NCBI RefSeq assembly: GCF_900172335.1
Contig: NZ_FWFX01000004.1
Coordinates: forward strand, 186,001-250,000
DNA length: 64,000 bases
DNA from: Roseovarius albus
GTDB lineage: Bacteria; Pseudomonadota; Alphaproteobacteria; Rhodobacterales; Rhodobacteraceae
Direction: 5' to 3'
The notes beneath the pieces were generated by a model. It had not been told where the DNA came from and did not search any database. It worked only from the letters and a program-made list of their open reading frames with translations. Positions 48,040 through 57,744 of the stretch are shown piece by piece. Each line of letters opens with the position of its first letter. Position 1 is the stretch's first letter. The translations under genes were made by a program, and so were the position numbers.

Positions 48040-48792
48040 ATGAACACCCCGTTTGACGAAGAACCCCAAAAACCACGCCAGCCCGGTCTGTTCGCACGCG
48101 TGCGCGCAAGTTTTCTGACAGGTCTGGTCGTCATTGCTCCTGTGGGTCTCACGATCTGGCTGGTCTGGACTGTGATTGGCTGGATCGATGGTTTTGTCTG
48201 GCCTCTTGTCCCCAACGCCTGGCAACCTGAAGAACTGCTAAACCGCTTTTTAGGGTATCAGCAATATCTTGACCCTCCATTCGACCGCCAAGTTAACCCC
48301 GAATGGGTCGAGGTAAATCTGCGCGGTGTCGGTGTGATTGTCTTCTTGATCTTTACGATCTTTATCGGCTGGATCGCCAAAGGGCTCATCGGGCGCTCAT
48401 TGATTGCCTATGCGGAATCGCTTGTCGACCGCATGCCGGTGGTTCGCTCGATCTATTCCGGGGTCAAACAAATCGCCGAAACGGTCTTTAATCAATCTGA
48501 TCGCAGCTTTGAAAAGGCCTGCCTGATCCAATACCCACGCAAGGGCATCTGGGCCATCGGTTTCATCTCGACCACAGCGAGGGGCGAGGTCAGCCAGCGT
48601 GCTGAAACCAGCGGCGAGCTGCTGTCGATCTTCGTGCCCACAACTCCGAACCCGACCTCAGGGTTCCTTCTATTCTTCCCCAAGGAAGACGTGATCGAGC
48701 TGGACATGAGCGTTGAAGAAGCAGCTAAACTCGTCATCTCCGCTGGTCTGGTCTATCCTGACCAAAATCTGCTCGCCCCGGATGACAATTAA
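48040..48792 (+). CDS. DUF502 inner-membrane protein
   Basis: A 250-residue protein of the DUF502 family with two membrane segments (about 24-50 and 98-120). The cytoplasmic or periplasmic domain has family signatures DRMPVVRSIYSGVKQI and FVPTTPNPTSGFLLFFP. Function is not established; plant relatives (COV) influence trafficking. Its last four bases overlap the end of the convergent patatin gene. Confidence 0.88.
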   Translation: MNTPFDEEPQKPRQPGLFARVRASFLTGLVVIAPVGLTIWLVWTVIGWIDGFVWPLVPNAWQPEELLNRFLGYQQYLDPPFDRQVNPEWVEVNLRGVGVIVFLIFTIFIGWIAKGLIGRSLIAYAESLVDRMPVVRSIYSGVKQIAETVFNQSDRSFEKACLIQYPRKGIWAIGFISTTARGEVSQRAETSGELLSIFVPTTPNPTSGFLLFFPKEDVIELDMSVEEAAKLVISAGLVYPDQNLLAPDDN

Positions 48793-49802
48793 CTGAACAT
48801 CGCCTCCAGATCGGTGCTGCTCCTACGGTTCAGATCCTCCTTGTGCTGGTTCAGGAAATGATCTGCGGCCTCTCGGCCCGCATTCTTCAACCTCTTTAAC
48901 AATGCGGGCGTTGGCACCAGTTTTGTCGCCACAGACAGATCTCTCATCAGATCATCATCAGCAATCATATGAACATTGACCCGCTTCATCGTGCCTTTTG
49001 CCATCGCCCCCTGATCCAGCAATCGCTGTACAAAATTGATCGCCCGCAATTCGCGCAACAAGGATGAGTTAAAGCTGATTTCGTTGATCCGGTTGTGGAT
49101 CTCCTGCGGGCTTTTGGGCACCTCCGGGCGCTCCAGCGGATTGATATTGATCACCACTATGTCGTCTGGCAGATCCTTTGCAAACAGAGGAAACAGCGCC
49201 GGATTGCCGGCATACCCACCGTCCCAGTAATGCTCACCTTCGATTTCAATTGCCTGAAACATCGTCGGCAGACAGGCCGAAGCCAATAGAGCCTCTGGTG
49301 TGATCTCATCTCCCTTGAATACCCGAATCTTGCCGGTATGCACGTTCGTCGCCCCGACATACAGTTGCGGCCCCTCACCGGCACAGACCTGTCCAAATTC
49401 AAACCGTTTTACGATCCGCTCCAATGGATTTTGGTACATCGGACCATAGGCATAGGGCGACACCATCAGGCGCGTAGCTTCACTGATCATGTAGGCTGGT
49501 GACATCTCTGCCATCTGGTTCAACAACTCCGCGCCGGGCAACCCCTGCCCCATCCATTCAGGCAGGCCAAGGTCCTGCACCGCGCCCATCTGCCCCCAAA
49601 ACCAGTTCAGACAGGCCCGCGCGCCGTTATTGCCACCTGACAGATAACCGGATTTGAGAGCAGCCCCGTTCATCGCACCGGCAGAGGTGCCCGAGATCCC
49701 TGCCACTTCGATATCATCCTCTTCCAGCAGCCGGTCCAGCACCCCCCAGGTAAACGCCCCATGCGCGCCGCCGCCCTGCAGGGCCAAATTGATGCGCTTC
49801 AT
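48789..49802 (-). CDS. Patatin-like phospholipase
   Basis: A 337-residue lipid acyl hydrolase from the ATG at 49802. It has the oxyanion loop QGGGAHGAF (9-17), the nucleophile elbow GTSAG with Ser40, and the catalytic Asp in DGGYAGNP (about residue 200). Such proteins act on phospholipids or, in some bacteria, on polyhydroxybutyrate granules. The nearby 3-hydroxybutyrate dehydrogenase makes the second idea worth a thought but does not prove it. Confidence 0.9.
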   Translation of the reverse strand: MKRINLALQGGGAHGAFTWGVLDRLLEEDDIEVAGISGTSAGAMNGAALKSGYLSGGNNGARACLNWFWGQMGAVQDLGLPEWMGQGLPGAELLNQMAEMSPAYMISEATRLMVSPYAYGPMYQNPLERIVKRFEFGQVCAGEGPQLYVGATNVHTGKIRVFKGDEITPEALLASACLPTMFQAIEIEGEHYWDGGYAGNPALFPLFAKDLPDDIVVININPLERPEVPKSPQEIHNRINEISFNSSLLRELRAINFVQRLLDQGAMAKGTMKRVNVHMIADDDLMRDLSVATKLVPTPALLKRLKNAGREAADHFLNQHKEDLNRRSSTDLEAMFS

Positions 49803-49951
49803 TGCTATCTCCACCGTGCCGAGTTTCCGGCCTAGTTAACCGCAGCACCATCCAATTGCCAACCACAAGCCGGACTGACGCAACGACAGTCGCACCCGGG
49901 CTTCCCATCGCGCCCAACCGCATCAATACTGATTAAAAACACGGAGGTCCC

Positions 49952-50746
49952 ATGTCCGACACAGTTCTACTCAAGCGTAATGGTCCCGTTGCCGAAGTCC
50001 GCCTCAACCGCCCCGATAAACACAACGCCGTTGATCTTTCGGTTTTCGAGGGTCTGGCCCAAATCGGTGAAGAGCTGCGCGCTGACACCGGCCTACGCGC
50101 CGTGATCCTGACCGGCGAGGGCGAAAACTTCTGTTCGGGTATTGATACGTCACTTTTCGCCGGCGGCCTCTCCCCCAAGGACATCAATGCCCGCATTCTG
50201 GATTTCCCCGAAGGCGAAGTCGCCAACGCTTTCCAAAAACCCGCTTATGTCTGGCAGGAAATTGACGTGCCTGTCATCGCCGCCCTGCAGGGCGCAACCT
50301 ATGGCGCAGGCACCCAGATTGCTCTGGGCGCTGATTTTCGCCTCGCCGCGCCCGATACCCGCATGTCGGTGATGGAGATCAAATGGGGCATCATCCCGGA
50401 CATGAGCATCACTCGCACCCTGCCCCGGCTGGTGCGCGCAGATATCGCCAAGGAGTTGATCTTTACCGGACGCGTGGTCGAGGCCATTGAGGCCGCCCAT
50501 ATTGGTCTGATCACCCGCATTGTCGATGACCCAAAACAAGCCGCATTTGACATGGCCGACTTGATTTGCGGTAAAAATCCCGATGCAATTCGCCGGGGTA
50601 AACGCCTGCTGAACGACAGTTGGACCGCCCCTGCGTCTGAGAGTCTCAAACTCGAAGCCCAGTTTCAAACTGAACTCCTGGGCAGCACTAATCAAATGGA
50701 AGCAATCTTCGCCAACCTGCAAAAACGCGCCCCTAATTTCAAATAG
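49952..50746 (+). CDS. Enoyl-CoA hydratase/isomerase family protein
   Basis: A 264-residue crotonase-fold enzyme. Oxyanion-hole segments are ENFCSGID (about residue 55) and GATYGAGTQIALGADFRLA (about 112). The usual catalytic Glu pair is not obvious: a Thr/Gln-rich stretch replaces the first, so hydratase activity is uncertain and isomerase or hydrolase activity is possible. ATG after CGGAGG. Confidence 0.85.
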   Translation: MSDTVLLKRNGPVAEVRLNRPDKHNAVDLSVFEGLAQIGEELRADTGLRAVILTGEGENFCSGIDTSLFAGGLSPKDINARILDFPEGEVANAFQKPAYVWQEIDVPVIAALQGATYGAGTQIALGADFRLAAPDTRMSVMEIKWGIIPDMSITRTLPRLVRADIAKELIFTGRVVEAIEAAHIGLITRIVDDPKQAAFDMADLICGKNPDAIRRGKRLLNDSWTAPASESLKLEAQFQTELLGSTNQMEAIFANLQKRAPNFK

Positions 50747-50844
50747 ATCCTGCAAGGATCCTTTTTTCATCTGACCAGAAATATCGCGGGGGTGCGGGGG
50801 CTGGCCCCCGCCTTGGTCGGATCACATCAGTGATCCGATGCATC

Positions 50845-51618
50845 TTATAGGGCTGTCCAGCCGCCATCGACGCTGATCGTTGTCCCGGTGATCTGCGCGG
50901 CAGCGTCTGAGCACAGAAACTGCACAGTTCCCCCCAATTGCTCCACCGTGGCAAACTCTTTTGATGGCTGACGCTGCAACATGACATTCTTGATCACGTC
51001 CTCTCGGCTCATGTCGTATTCTTTCATCGTATCCGGGATCTGCGCCTCAACCAGCGGCGTTAGTACATAACCCGGACAGATGGCATTGGCGGTGATCGGC
51101 TCTTGTGCCGTTTCCAATGCCGTCACCTTGGTCAATCCAACAACGCCATGTTTTGCCGCCACATAAGCCGACTTATACGGGCTTGCCGTCAACCCATGGG
51201 CCGAGGCGATGTTGACCACCCGGCCCCAACCTGCCGCACGCATCACGGGCAAAGCCGCGGCCGTGGTGTGAAAGGCGGATGACATGTTGATCGCAATGAT
51301 CGCATCCCACTTGCCGCTCGGAAACTGATCAATCGGGCTGACATGCTGAATGCCCGCATTGTTCACCAGAATATCGCAGGTGCCTGCTTTCTCAATTAGC
51401 GCCCGGCACTGCTCGCCATCTGACATATCCGCCTGAATGTAACGCACCAATGTGCCAAACTCTTTTGCCAACTCAGCGGCCAGCGCATGATCCTCTTCTC
51501 GGTCGCTGAAGGAATTGAGCACGACATCAGCACCTGCCCGCGCCAGTTCGCGCGCAACACCTAACCCGATTCCTGAGTTCGACCCGGTGACAACAGCGGT
51601 TTTTCCTGACAATGACAT
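50845..51618 (-). CDS. 3-hydroxybutyrate dehydrogenase
   Basis: A 257-residue short-chain dehydrogenase that interconverts 3-hydroxybutyrate and acetoacetate with NAD. TGSNSGIG (11-18) binds the cofactor; Ser139, Tyr152 and Lys156 form the catalytic set in NIASAHG and SAYVAAKHG. The ATG at 51618 follows GAGGAAG; the longer frame from 51705 has no such site. The C-terminus (TISVDGGWTAL) is typical. It fits polyhydroxybutyrate breakdown. Confidence 0.92.
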   Translation of the reverse strand: MSLSGKTAVVTGSNSGIGLGVARELARAGADVVLNSFSDREEDHALAAELAKEFGTLVRYIQADMSDGEQCRALIEKAGTCDILVNNAGIQHVSPIDQFPSGKWDAIIAINMSSAFHTTAAALPVMRAAGWGRVVNIASAHGLTASPYKSAYVAAKHGVVGLTKVTALETAQEPITANAICPGYVLTPLVEAQIPDTMKEYDMSREDVIKNVMLQRQPSKEFATVEQLGGTVQFLCSDAAAQITGTTISVDGGWTAL

Positions 51619-51942
51619 TTGCACTTCCTCTCTGACTTTGATGTGGCACGAATTGCCTGCACTCTGGCATGCTGCACCTGCAAAGGAAATCCCGCTTCTG
51701 AACAATATGCTGGAGGAAGGAAACTGTCTTCAGGGTGATAGAATCGGGTGCTCCGCCTCTTGGTGATTCTGCTTGGGCTGCTTTGCGACAGCCAATCCAA
51801 CTCGTTTGTGTGAACTTTGATAATTTAACGGAACGGATTGTTAGGCGTGGTATTCTCACGCTCCCATCAAAGCCAAGGATACTAGGGTTCAAGCCAGTTC
51901 ATTGGATCCGATCTCCACTGGTGCAAGGGTAACCACATGCAC

Positions 51943-52018
51943 AAAAAAAACGCCAGCACGAAGCTGGCGTTAAGTTATTGAGGCAGGTTTCATACAGGCA
52001 AGAAACCTATCGAGCAGT
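51943..52018 (-). ncRNA. Candidate small RNA, about 76 nt, divergent from the YejA-like gene
   Basis: A minus-strand promoter TTGGCT (52048-52053) and TATAAA (52025-52030) with exactly 17 bases between them would start transcription near 52018. The RNA has a 7-bp hairpin, AGGTTTC paired with GAAACCT (51985-51991 with 52002-52008, 10-base loop), a short linker, and a terminator stem AACGCCAGC/GCTGGCGTT (51949-51957 with 51963-51971) followed by eight T. No ORF fits. No known RNA family recognised. Confidence 0.6.
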
Positions 52019-52132
52019 GATCTCTTTATAAGCAATCTGACGCCACCAGCCAAGCTAAAAGTTTGAAAAGACGTGAATCCCTCTCTACTGTCGCCCTCAA
52101 ACGAAGCAGTAAATTCCAAGAAAGTCGCCCTG

Positions 52133-53959
52133 ATGCGCCTCGATTTTTTCCGAACCAAGGCCCGGACCACCGCCGCCATCCTCTTGCTTGTTGCCCCACA
52201 AATGCCGGCCGCAGAGCCTTCGCATGGCATAGCTATGTATGGCGATCCGGCCCTCCCACCGGATTTTGTGTCCCTGCCCTATGCCAACCCGAACGCTCCG
52301 AAAGGTGGCAAGGTCGTTACTGGTAACGTAGGCAGCTACGACTCGCTCAATCCGTTTGCCCTCAAAGGAAGCTCCCCGTGGCAATTGCGCTTTCTGACGC
52401 ACGAATCCCTTATGGGGAGATCTTGGGATGAACCCTTCACGCTTTACGGGCTTCTGGCCGAATCGGTTGAAACTGGCCCGAACCGCGAATGGGTCGAATT
52501 CACCCTGCGCCCCGAGGCGGCCTTTTCCGATGGGACTCCTGTCACGGTTGAGGATGTGATCTGGTCTTTTGAAACGCTCGGTGATGAAGGAAATCTGCGA
52601 TACCGGAGCTTCTGGGGCAAGGTCGGCACAATCGAGCAAACCGGCCCACGCTCGGTTCGCCTGACTTTCAATGTGCAAGACCGCGAGCTCGCCCTCATCG
52701 CTGGCCTGCGCCCGATTTTAAAAAAGGCTCAGTGGGACGGCAAAACACTCTCCGATGCTGGCCCCGACGATATCCCGCTTGGCACTGCGCCTTATGTAGT
52801 TGATGACTACACATTTGGTCGCGACGTCACCCTGCGCCGTAACCCCGATTATTGGGGCAAGGATCTGCCGCTGCGCACGGGAACATCGAACTTTGATGAA
52901 ATCCGCATTGAGTTTTACGGTGATAACGCGGTGATGAAAGAAGCCTTCAAGGCGCAGCTTTTGTCTTATGTGCGCGAGTTCAACGCCGAAAACTGGGCAA
53001 CGCAATACAATTTTCCTGCGGTGGAACGGGGCGACATCGTGCTCTCAGAAATCCCCCATGAAAAACCTTCCGGAATTTCGGGATTTGTCATGAACACCCG
53101 CCGCGCCCCGTTGGATGACTGGCGCGTGCGCGATGCACTAATCCACGCCTTCAATTTTGAGTTCATCAATGATGCGCTCACCGGAGGGCGTCAGCCGCGT
53201 ATAACATCTTATTTTTCGAACTCCGAATTGGCCATGCAGCCCGGCCCAGCTGAAGGACGCGTGCTTGAACTGCTAGAGCCGTTCTCCGATACCCTCCTGC
53301 CTGGCACAATCGAAGGTTATGCCCTCCCCCAAAGCGACGGCAGCCAGCGCAACCGGGCCAATTTGCGCATCGCGATGCAGCTACTCAATGACGCGGGCTG
53401 GGACGTCAAAGACGGCGTCTTGCAAAATGCGGAAGACACACCTTTGAAGCTCACAGTGTTGCTGCAGCAAGACGGTCTCATCCAACAAGCTACCGCCATG
53501 ATGGATATCTATTCCCGCGCACTGGAACGTCTCGGTATCGCACTTGAAATCCAATCCATCGACCGTGCCCAATACACCGAGCGCGAAAGCCAATTCGATT
53601 TCGACCTCACCTTCATGCGCCGCGCCCTCACCCTCAGCCCGGGTAACGAGCAATACTCCTACTGGGGCATCGATTCCGCCGATACCCCGGGCAGCCGCAA
53701 TCTGATGGGTGTAAAATCCTCGGCTGCCGAAGCAATGATTGACACCATGCTTAACGCCACGGATCGCGTCGAGTTCATCGCAGCGACCCGAGCACTCGAC
53801 CGGATTCTGACGGCCGGTCGTTATGTCATCCCGATCTATCAATATTCAATTGGTCGCATCGCTCATCTCAAAGAGCTGAAATACCGAAAAGATAGCCTGC
53901 CCATCTACGGGGATGGCATTGGGTTCCTGCCCGAGGTCTGGTGGTACGAGGAAAGCTGA
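52133..53959 (+). CDS. YejA-like peptide ABC transporter binding protein
   Basis: A periplasmic binding protein of the SBP_bac_5 family, closest in style to YejA. From the ATG at 52133 it has 608 residues and a signal peptide (RTTAAILLLVAPQMPAAEP). A GTG at 52073 opens a longer frame. YANPNAPKGGKV and VTVEDVIWSFE are typical. The C-terminal PEVWWYEE also fits. Its permease genes (yejBEF) are not adjacent. The promoter region faces that of the candidate small RNA. Confidence 0.88.
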   Translation: MRLDFFRTKARTTAAILLLVAPQMPAAEPSHGIAMYGDPALPPDFVSLPYANPNAPKGGKVVTGNVGSYDSLNPFALKGSSPWQLRFLTHESLMGRSWDEPFTLYGLLAESVETGPNREWVEFTLRPEAAFSDGTPVTVEDVIWSFETLGDEGNLRYRSFWGKVGTIEQTGPRSVRLTFNVQDRELALIAGLRPILKKAQWDGKTLSDAGPDDIPLGTAPYVVDDYTFGRDVTLRRNPDYWGKDLPLRTGTSNFDEIRIEFYGDNAVMKEAFKAQLLSYVREFNAENWATQYNFPAVERGDIVLSEIPHEKPSGISGFVMNTRRAPLDDWRVRDALIHAFNFEFINDALTGGRQPRITSYFSNSELAMQPGPAEGRVLELLEPFSDTLLPGTIEGYALPQSDGSQRNRANLRIAMQLLNDAGWDVKDGVLQNAEDTPLKLTVLLQQDGLIQQATAMMDIYSRALERLGIALEIQSIDRAQYTERESQFDFDLTFMRRALTLSPGNEQYSYWGIDSADTPGSRNLMGVKSSAAEAMIDTMLNATDRVEFIAATRALDRILTAGRYVIPIYQYSIGRIAHLKELKYRKDSLPIYGDGIGFLPEVWWYEES

Positions 53960-55264
53960 TTACAGCGCAGGCTCTGTGCAAGCTGAGGTCACGGCCTCCT
54001 CAAGTGGGCTCATTACAGGTCCTGAGATCGGTGAAGCCTGAACAATATTCCAGCTGCGCCAGGCAGAGGCCTGTCCTTGTTTGTCCAAAACACAAACTGT
54101 CATAACCGTCTTTGCATGATCGCGGTCCAAAACCACGTATGAATACCCTTCACCGTATATCGTATCAGTGATCGCGTGCTCATCCAATTTGGTTCCACTC
54201 CCTCCGGCAATGACCTGAATGGCTGCCTTGGGTTTGTCTTGAACCGCCTGAAACAAGTGAACATGCCCGCTGAGGATCAGGCTAACCGCTTCCGGAATCC
54301 CATGTCTGAAATTTGGAAGACCTTCTGGCGCCGGGACATAACGTGTGCGCCAGAAAGAAACGAATGGAATATGAGTTGCGATCCATGTCTCTTCGGTTTC
54401 ACCAACAATAGAAATGAAATCCTTCCAGCTTGGATCGAGACCGGCCGCACTATCATGTGCGAATATATTCAACGCGGGTGCGGAACCCGCTGAAAATCTG
54501 ATCATTCTAGAGGCCGCCGTATCAAACTTTGCATCCAGGCAGTCTTTCAATGTGCTTGCGACAGGGGCGTCTGGTGTCGCCTGTGCTGGCACCATCGACA
54601 AAAATAACATCCAACCTCTCCAAGCGCGATTTCGGCTCCGGCAGTCTTCATGATTTCCGTGCAGAAATATCCAGGGTGCCACAGGCAGAAGTTCAGACAC
54701 CGGGTCAAAGAAATCGTCTTTCCAAATGCTCCAGTCGCGCAGTTGATGCGATTCACCGCATCCTTCTTCTCCCCGGCCACAGTTATAGCGATAGATTTGA
54801 TCCCCAACATGAACGATCAGATCCGGCGCAGTTTTCTTCGCTGCTTTCGCCAATGCCTCAAACGGCCAGTCCGCCCCTTCGCATTTTTGATCCTCTGGGT
54901 TTCCAAGCATTTTGCATCCAGTATCACCTAACACGACCACACGAGATGGCGCCTCACGAGCAAAGTTGAAAAGATGCCCCTCGACGGTTACCGAATTGAT
55001 TTCGCTTTTCCTCAAATCTATCAGTGCTTCGCACACCGCAATTTTCGGATTTGCCTCAATTGTATTGTCTAATCGTTCCGACAGCGCGATTGAGGCCTTC
55101 AATTCCTCGCAGGACCCTGTCGAAATCGCGCGAACACTGAGAAGGTCAGTGTCTACATATTGAAGCCAAACATATGGTTCATTTGCACCCGCTGCTCCCA
55201 AATTTGCGGAACCGAGTATTAGCGAAAATGTTGCTGAAATTAACAGTGACAATTTCATCTTCAA
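53960..55264 (-). CDS. Secreted metallophosphoesterase
   Basis: A 434-residue protein with a signal peptide (about 1-27, LGAAGANE). The calcineurin-like motifs are complete: VVLGDTGC, HVGDQIYR, HGNHEDC, an ATHIPF His and SGHVHLF. Several Cys suggest disulfides, fitting a periplasmic or extracellular place. It resembles purple-acid-type phosphatases; its substrate may be a phosphomonoester or nucleotide. No Pho box was seen upstream. Confidence 0.87.
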   Translation of the reverse strand: MKMKLSLLISATFSLILGSANLGAAGANEPYVWLQYVDTDLLSVRAISTGSCEELKASIALSERLDNTIEANPKIAVCEALIDLRKSEINSVTVEGHLFNFAREAPSRVVVLGDTGCKMLGNPEDQKCEGADWPFEALAKAAKKTAPDLIVHVGDQIYRYNCGRGEEGCGESHQLRDWSIWKDDFFDPVSELLPVAPWIFLHGNHEDCRSRNRAWRGWMLFLSMVPAQATPDAPVASTLKDCLDAKFDTAASRMIRFSAGSAPALNIFAHDSAAGLDPSWKDFISIVGETEETWIATHIPFVSFWRTRYVPAPEGLPNFRHGIPEAVSLILSGHVHLFQAVQDKPKAAIQVIAGGSGTKLDEHAITDTIYGEGYSYVVLDRDHAKTVMTVCVLDKQGQASAWRSWNIVQASPISGPVMSPLEEAVTSACTEPAL

Positions 55265-55295
55265 AGGCCTACGGAATATTGCCTACCCTCAAATC

Positions 55296-55604
55296 TTATC
55301 GGCGCGCTTCCAACAGCTCAACCTCAACAAAGGCACATTCAAAATCATTGCCATTGATCACGTCATGTTCAACACCGATTTCTCGGTAATACGGTACACC
55401 ATTCTGCATCTGAGCAATCACGCGTTCACCCTTTCCCAGATCGATCTCTAAAACACCATCAAACAAAGGCACCACCACATAATCATATTCGTGCCGGTGC
55501 CATCCCGTATTGTCACCCTTTGCTTTGAATCGCCACTCTGTGACCCGCACACGATCATTGTCGATCTTGACGGTTGGTATGGCTGTTCCTGCTGTACCGC
55601 ACAT
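55296..55604 (-). CDS. Small cupin-domain protein
   Basis: A 102-residue single cupin. Possible metal ligands are His and Glu in GWHRHEYDYVVVP and the later EHDVING His. It may bind a small acid or act as an isomerase/dioxygenase; no function can be assigned. ATG at 55604 follows GGGAGG. Confidence 0.8.
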   Translation of the reverse strand: MCGTAGTAIPTVKIDNDRVRVTEWRFKAKGDNTGWHRHEYDYVVVPLFDGVLEIDLGKGERVIAQMQNGVPYYREIGVEHDVINGNDFECAFVEVELLEARR

Positions 55605-55692
55605 GATGAAGACCTCCCAAGCAATTCATAATATGAGCCAATCACGGAGTGCTCAAAGACCCTATAGCCAGATCAGACCGTTCCTCGGTCCA

Positions 55693-56544
55693 TCACACCC
55701 GAAACGCACTTCTGATCGCGTCTTTCATCGCCTCAGAAGCGTCTTCATGGGCAACGTTGCGACATCCCAAAACCAGTTTTGATGCAGGTGTGGGCGCAAG
55801 GCCGAATTCCGAGCCGACTCGTTTCAGGGTGTTGTCAATTGAAGTTTGTCCCAACAGGCCAATCGCAATCCCTGCTTCAATGGCGGCGATTATTCCAGAC
55901 ACGCTCTGGCTCGAATACACCACACGATAGGACCGCCCACTAGCCTGAACCGAGGCAAGCGCCACATCCCTCCACCAGCAAGCTTGATCGAACACTGCAA
56001 TCGGTAGCACATCCAACGCCGCAAAGTCGCGGTATGGACTCGCAACCCAATGAGTTGGATCTTCATACAAGATTTCTTCATGCTCTGAAGCATCAGAAAC
56101 CTCATAAACAGCTATGTCCAGACGACCTTTATCCAATGATTCCGGGAACTCAGGGCTCAATGCGCAAGTAACATCCAGCTCAACTTTTGAGTGACTACGG
56201 CTGAAATCTGCAATGATTTGCGCTAGTTTCACACGTCCATGATCCTCGGGAATGCCAACCCTCAGCTTACCTTTGAGCGGATTATCCGACAGATCCCGCA
56301 AAGCCCCATCCAGACGCGCCGTGACATCCCGAGCAATGGGTAACAGAAATTTTCCTGCCTCTGTCAAAACAACGCCGCGCCCGTGACGCTCGAACAAAGG
56401 CCGCTCAACAACATCCTCTAAGCGCTTGATTTGCAAACTCGTTGCAGATTGAGATCGATAAATTAAAGCAGCCCCATCTGTGACGCTGCCTGTATCGGCC
56501 ACAGCAATAAAAGTACGAAGCAAATCGCTATCGAGATGTTCCAT
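55693..56544 (-). CDS. LysR-family regulator beside the ArsP-like permease
   Basis: A 283-residue LysR regulator. The helix-turn-helix is GSVTDGAALIYRSQSATSLQIKRLE (about 17-41), and the substrate-binding domain follows. It is divergent from the permease at 56638 with 93 bases between, so it probably controls it. The HTH-proximal SLQIKRLE replaces the usual SRQIK..E. Confidence 0.87.
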   Translation of the reverse strand: MEHLDSDLLRTFIAVADTGSVTDGAALIYRSQSATSLQIKRLEDVVERPLFERHGRGVVLTEAGKFLLPIARDVTARLDGALRDLSDNPLKGKLRVGIPEDHGRVKLAQIIADFSRSHSKVELDVTCALSPEFPESLDKGRLDIAVYEVSDASEHEEILYEDPTHWVASPYRDFAALDVLPIAVFDQACWWRDVALASVQASGRSYRVVYSSQSVSGIIAAIEAGIAIGLLGQTSIDNTLKRVGSEFGLAPTPASKLVLGCRNVAHEDASEAMKDAIRSAFRV

Positions 56545-56637
56545 TTAAAAATCCAATAACAGAAGTTTAAACTATTCGTTTCATATATTACATACAGTTC
56601 CGTAGCTTTGTGTCAAACCCCAGACAGGAGGCGCAAA

Positions 56638-57663
56638 ATGAGCGAACAATCCCTCACTCAACCGTCACGCAGCAACAAGAACTGGCGTTACATTACCGTT
56701 TTAACCGCATTCGCAATCTGTCTGGTCATCTGGCCTGTCCCCATCAAAAACGCATTAATGTTCTCTTTGCTGGGGCTGGTACAGGTCGCGCCGTTGGTTG
56801 TCCCTGGAATCATCGTCGCGGCCTGGATCATCGCCAGCGGTGCGGACACTCTGGTGCGCAAAGCCTTTGAGGGGCGTACCATGATGACAGTCCTCGCGGC
56901 CTCTGCCATCGGCGCCATCACCCCCGTATGCGGTGTCACAGTTCTGCCGCTGATGGTTGGACTTCTCGCAGCAGGCGTGCCTCTGGCCCCAATCATGGCC
57001 TTCTGGCTAGCCTCACCAGTCACGGATCCTGCAATGCTGGCCACAACTGCCGCAACTTTGGGAATGCCCTTTGCCATTGGTAAAACCGTCGGGGCTTTCG
57101 GTCTTGGAGTGTTTGGCGGCTCTGTGACCGGTATGTTTTCCAAAACTCCATGGTATGCCAATGCCTTGCGCAACAATTCTCTTGCAAATCAACTCAGTTG
57201 CCAACGCTGTGGCGAAACCACCAGCTACAACCCGCGCATCTGGTCTGAACCTGAACGTGTTCAAGCTTTCCGAAAGCAGGCCTATGCAACGTTGCGCCTG
57301 ATCCTGATCTGCCTCATCCCAGCCTTTGCGGCAGAATATGCCCTCAACGCCGTCATAACCCCAGGGTCTATCGCCACCTATGTTGGCGAAGATCAGTGGT
57401 GGGCCATACCAGCCGCCGTTTTTGTTGGCGCCCCTGCCTACATCGACGGTTACGCTGCCCTGCCACTGACCCGAGCGTTAATAGACAACGGCATGTCTGC
57501 GGGTGCGGCGATGGCATTTCTGGTCTCGGGCGGTGTTGTCAGCATCTGGGGGGCCATGGCCATCGCCCCGGTTTTGCGTCCCAAACCCTTTGCGCTCTAC
57601 CTGCTGCTCGCGGTTAGCGGATCACTCGCCGTCGGATACATTTTTGGGTGGATTATGGGCTGA
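56638..57663 (+). CDS. ArsP-like/YraQ-family membrane permease
   Basis: A 341-residue protein of the permease family PF03773 (YraQ/ArsP). About ten membrane segments; the conserved VCGVTVLPLMVGLLAAGVP and the repeated GAPAYIDGYAALPL are typical. The loop between halves carries CQRCGE, a CxxC that may bind metal. ArsP members export organoarsenicals; others are uncharacterised. ATG at 56638 after GGAGG. Confidence 0.83.
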   Translation: MSEQSLTQPSRSNKNWRYITVLTAFAICLVIWPVPIKNALMFSLLGLVQVAPLVVPGIIVAAWIIASGADTLVRKAFEGRTMMTVLAASAIGAITPVCGVTVLPLMVGLLAAGVPLAPIMAFWLASPVTDPAMLATTAATLGMPFAIGKTVGAFGLGVFGGSVTGMFSKTPWYANALRNNSLANQLSCQRCGETTSYNPRIWSEPERVQAFRKQAYATLRLILICLIPAFAAEYALNAVITPGSIATYVGEDQWWAIPAAVFVGAPAYIDGYAALPLTRALIDNGMSAGAAMAFLVSGGVVSIWGAMAIAPVLRPKPFALYLLLAVSGSLAVGYIFGWIMG

Positions 57664-57744
57664 TCACCGTGAATGGCATCAAAAGTCAGGAGTTTTTACA
57701 AAACCCGCGTACGACTCGTACAACTTGTATATAAATTCCGGACC

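Noticed and set aside
52097-52678. 193-codon minus-strand frame opposite the YejA-like gene
   Set aside because: It lies entirely within the binding-protein coding sequence and resembles no protein; it is not needed to explain the terminator at 51943, which fits the shorter RNA.
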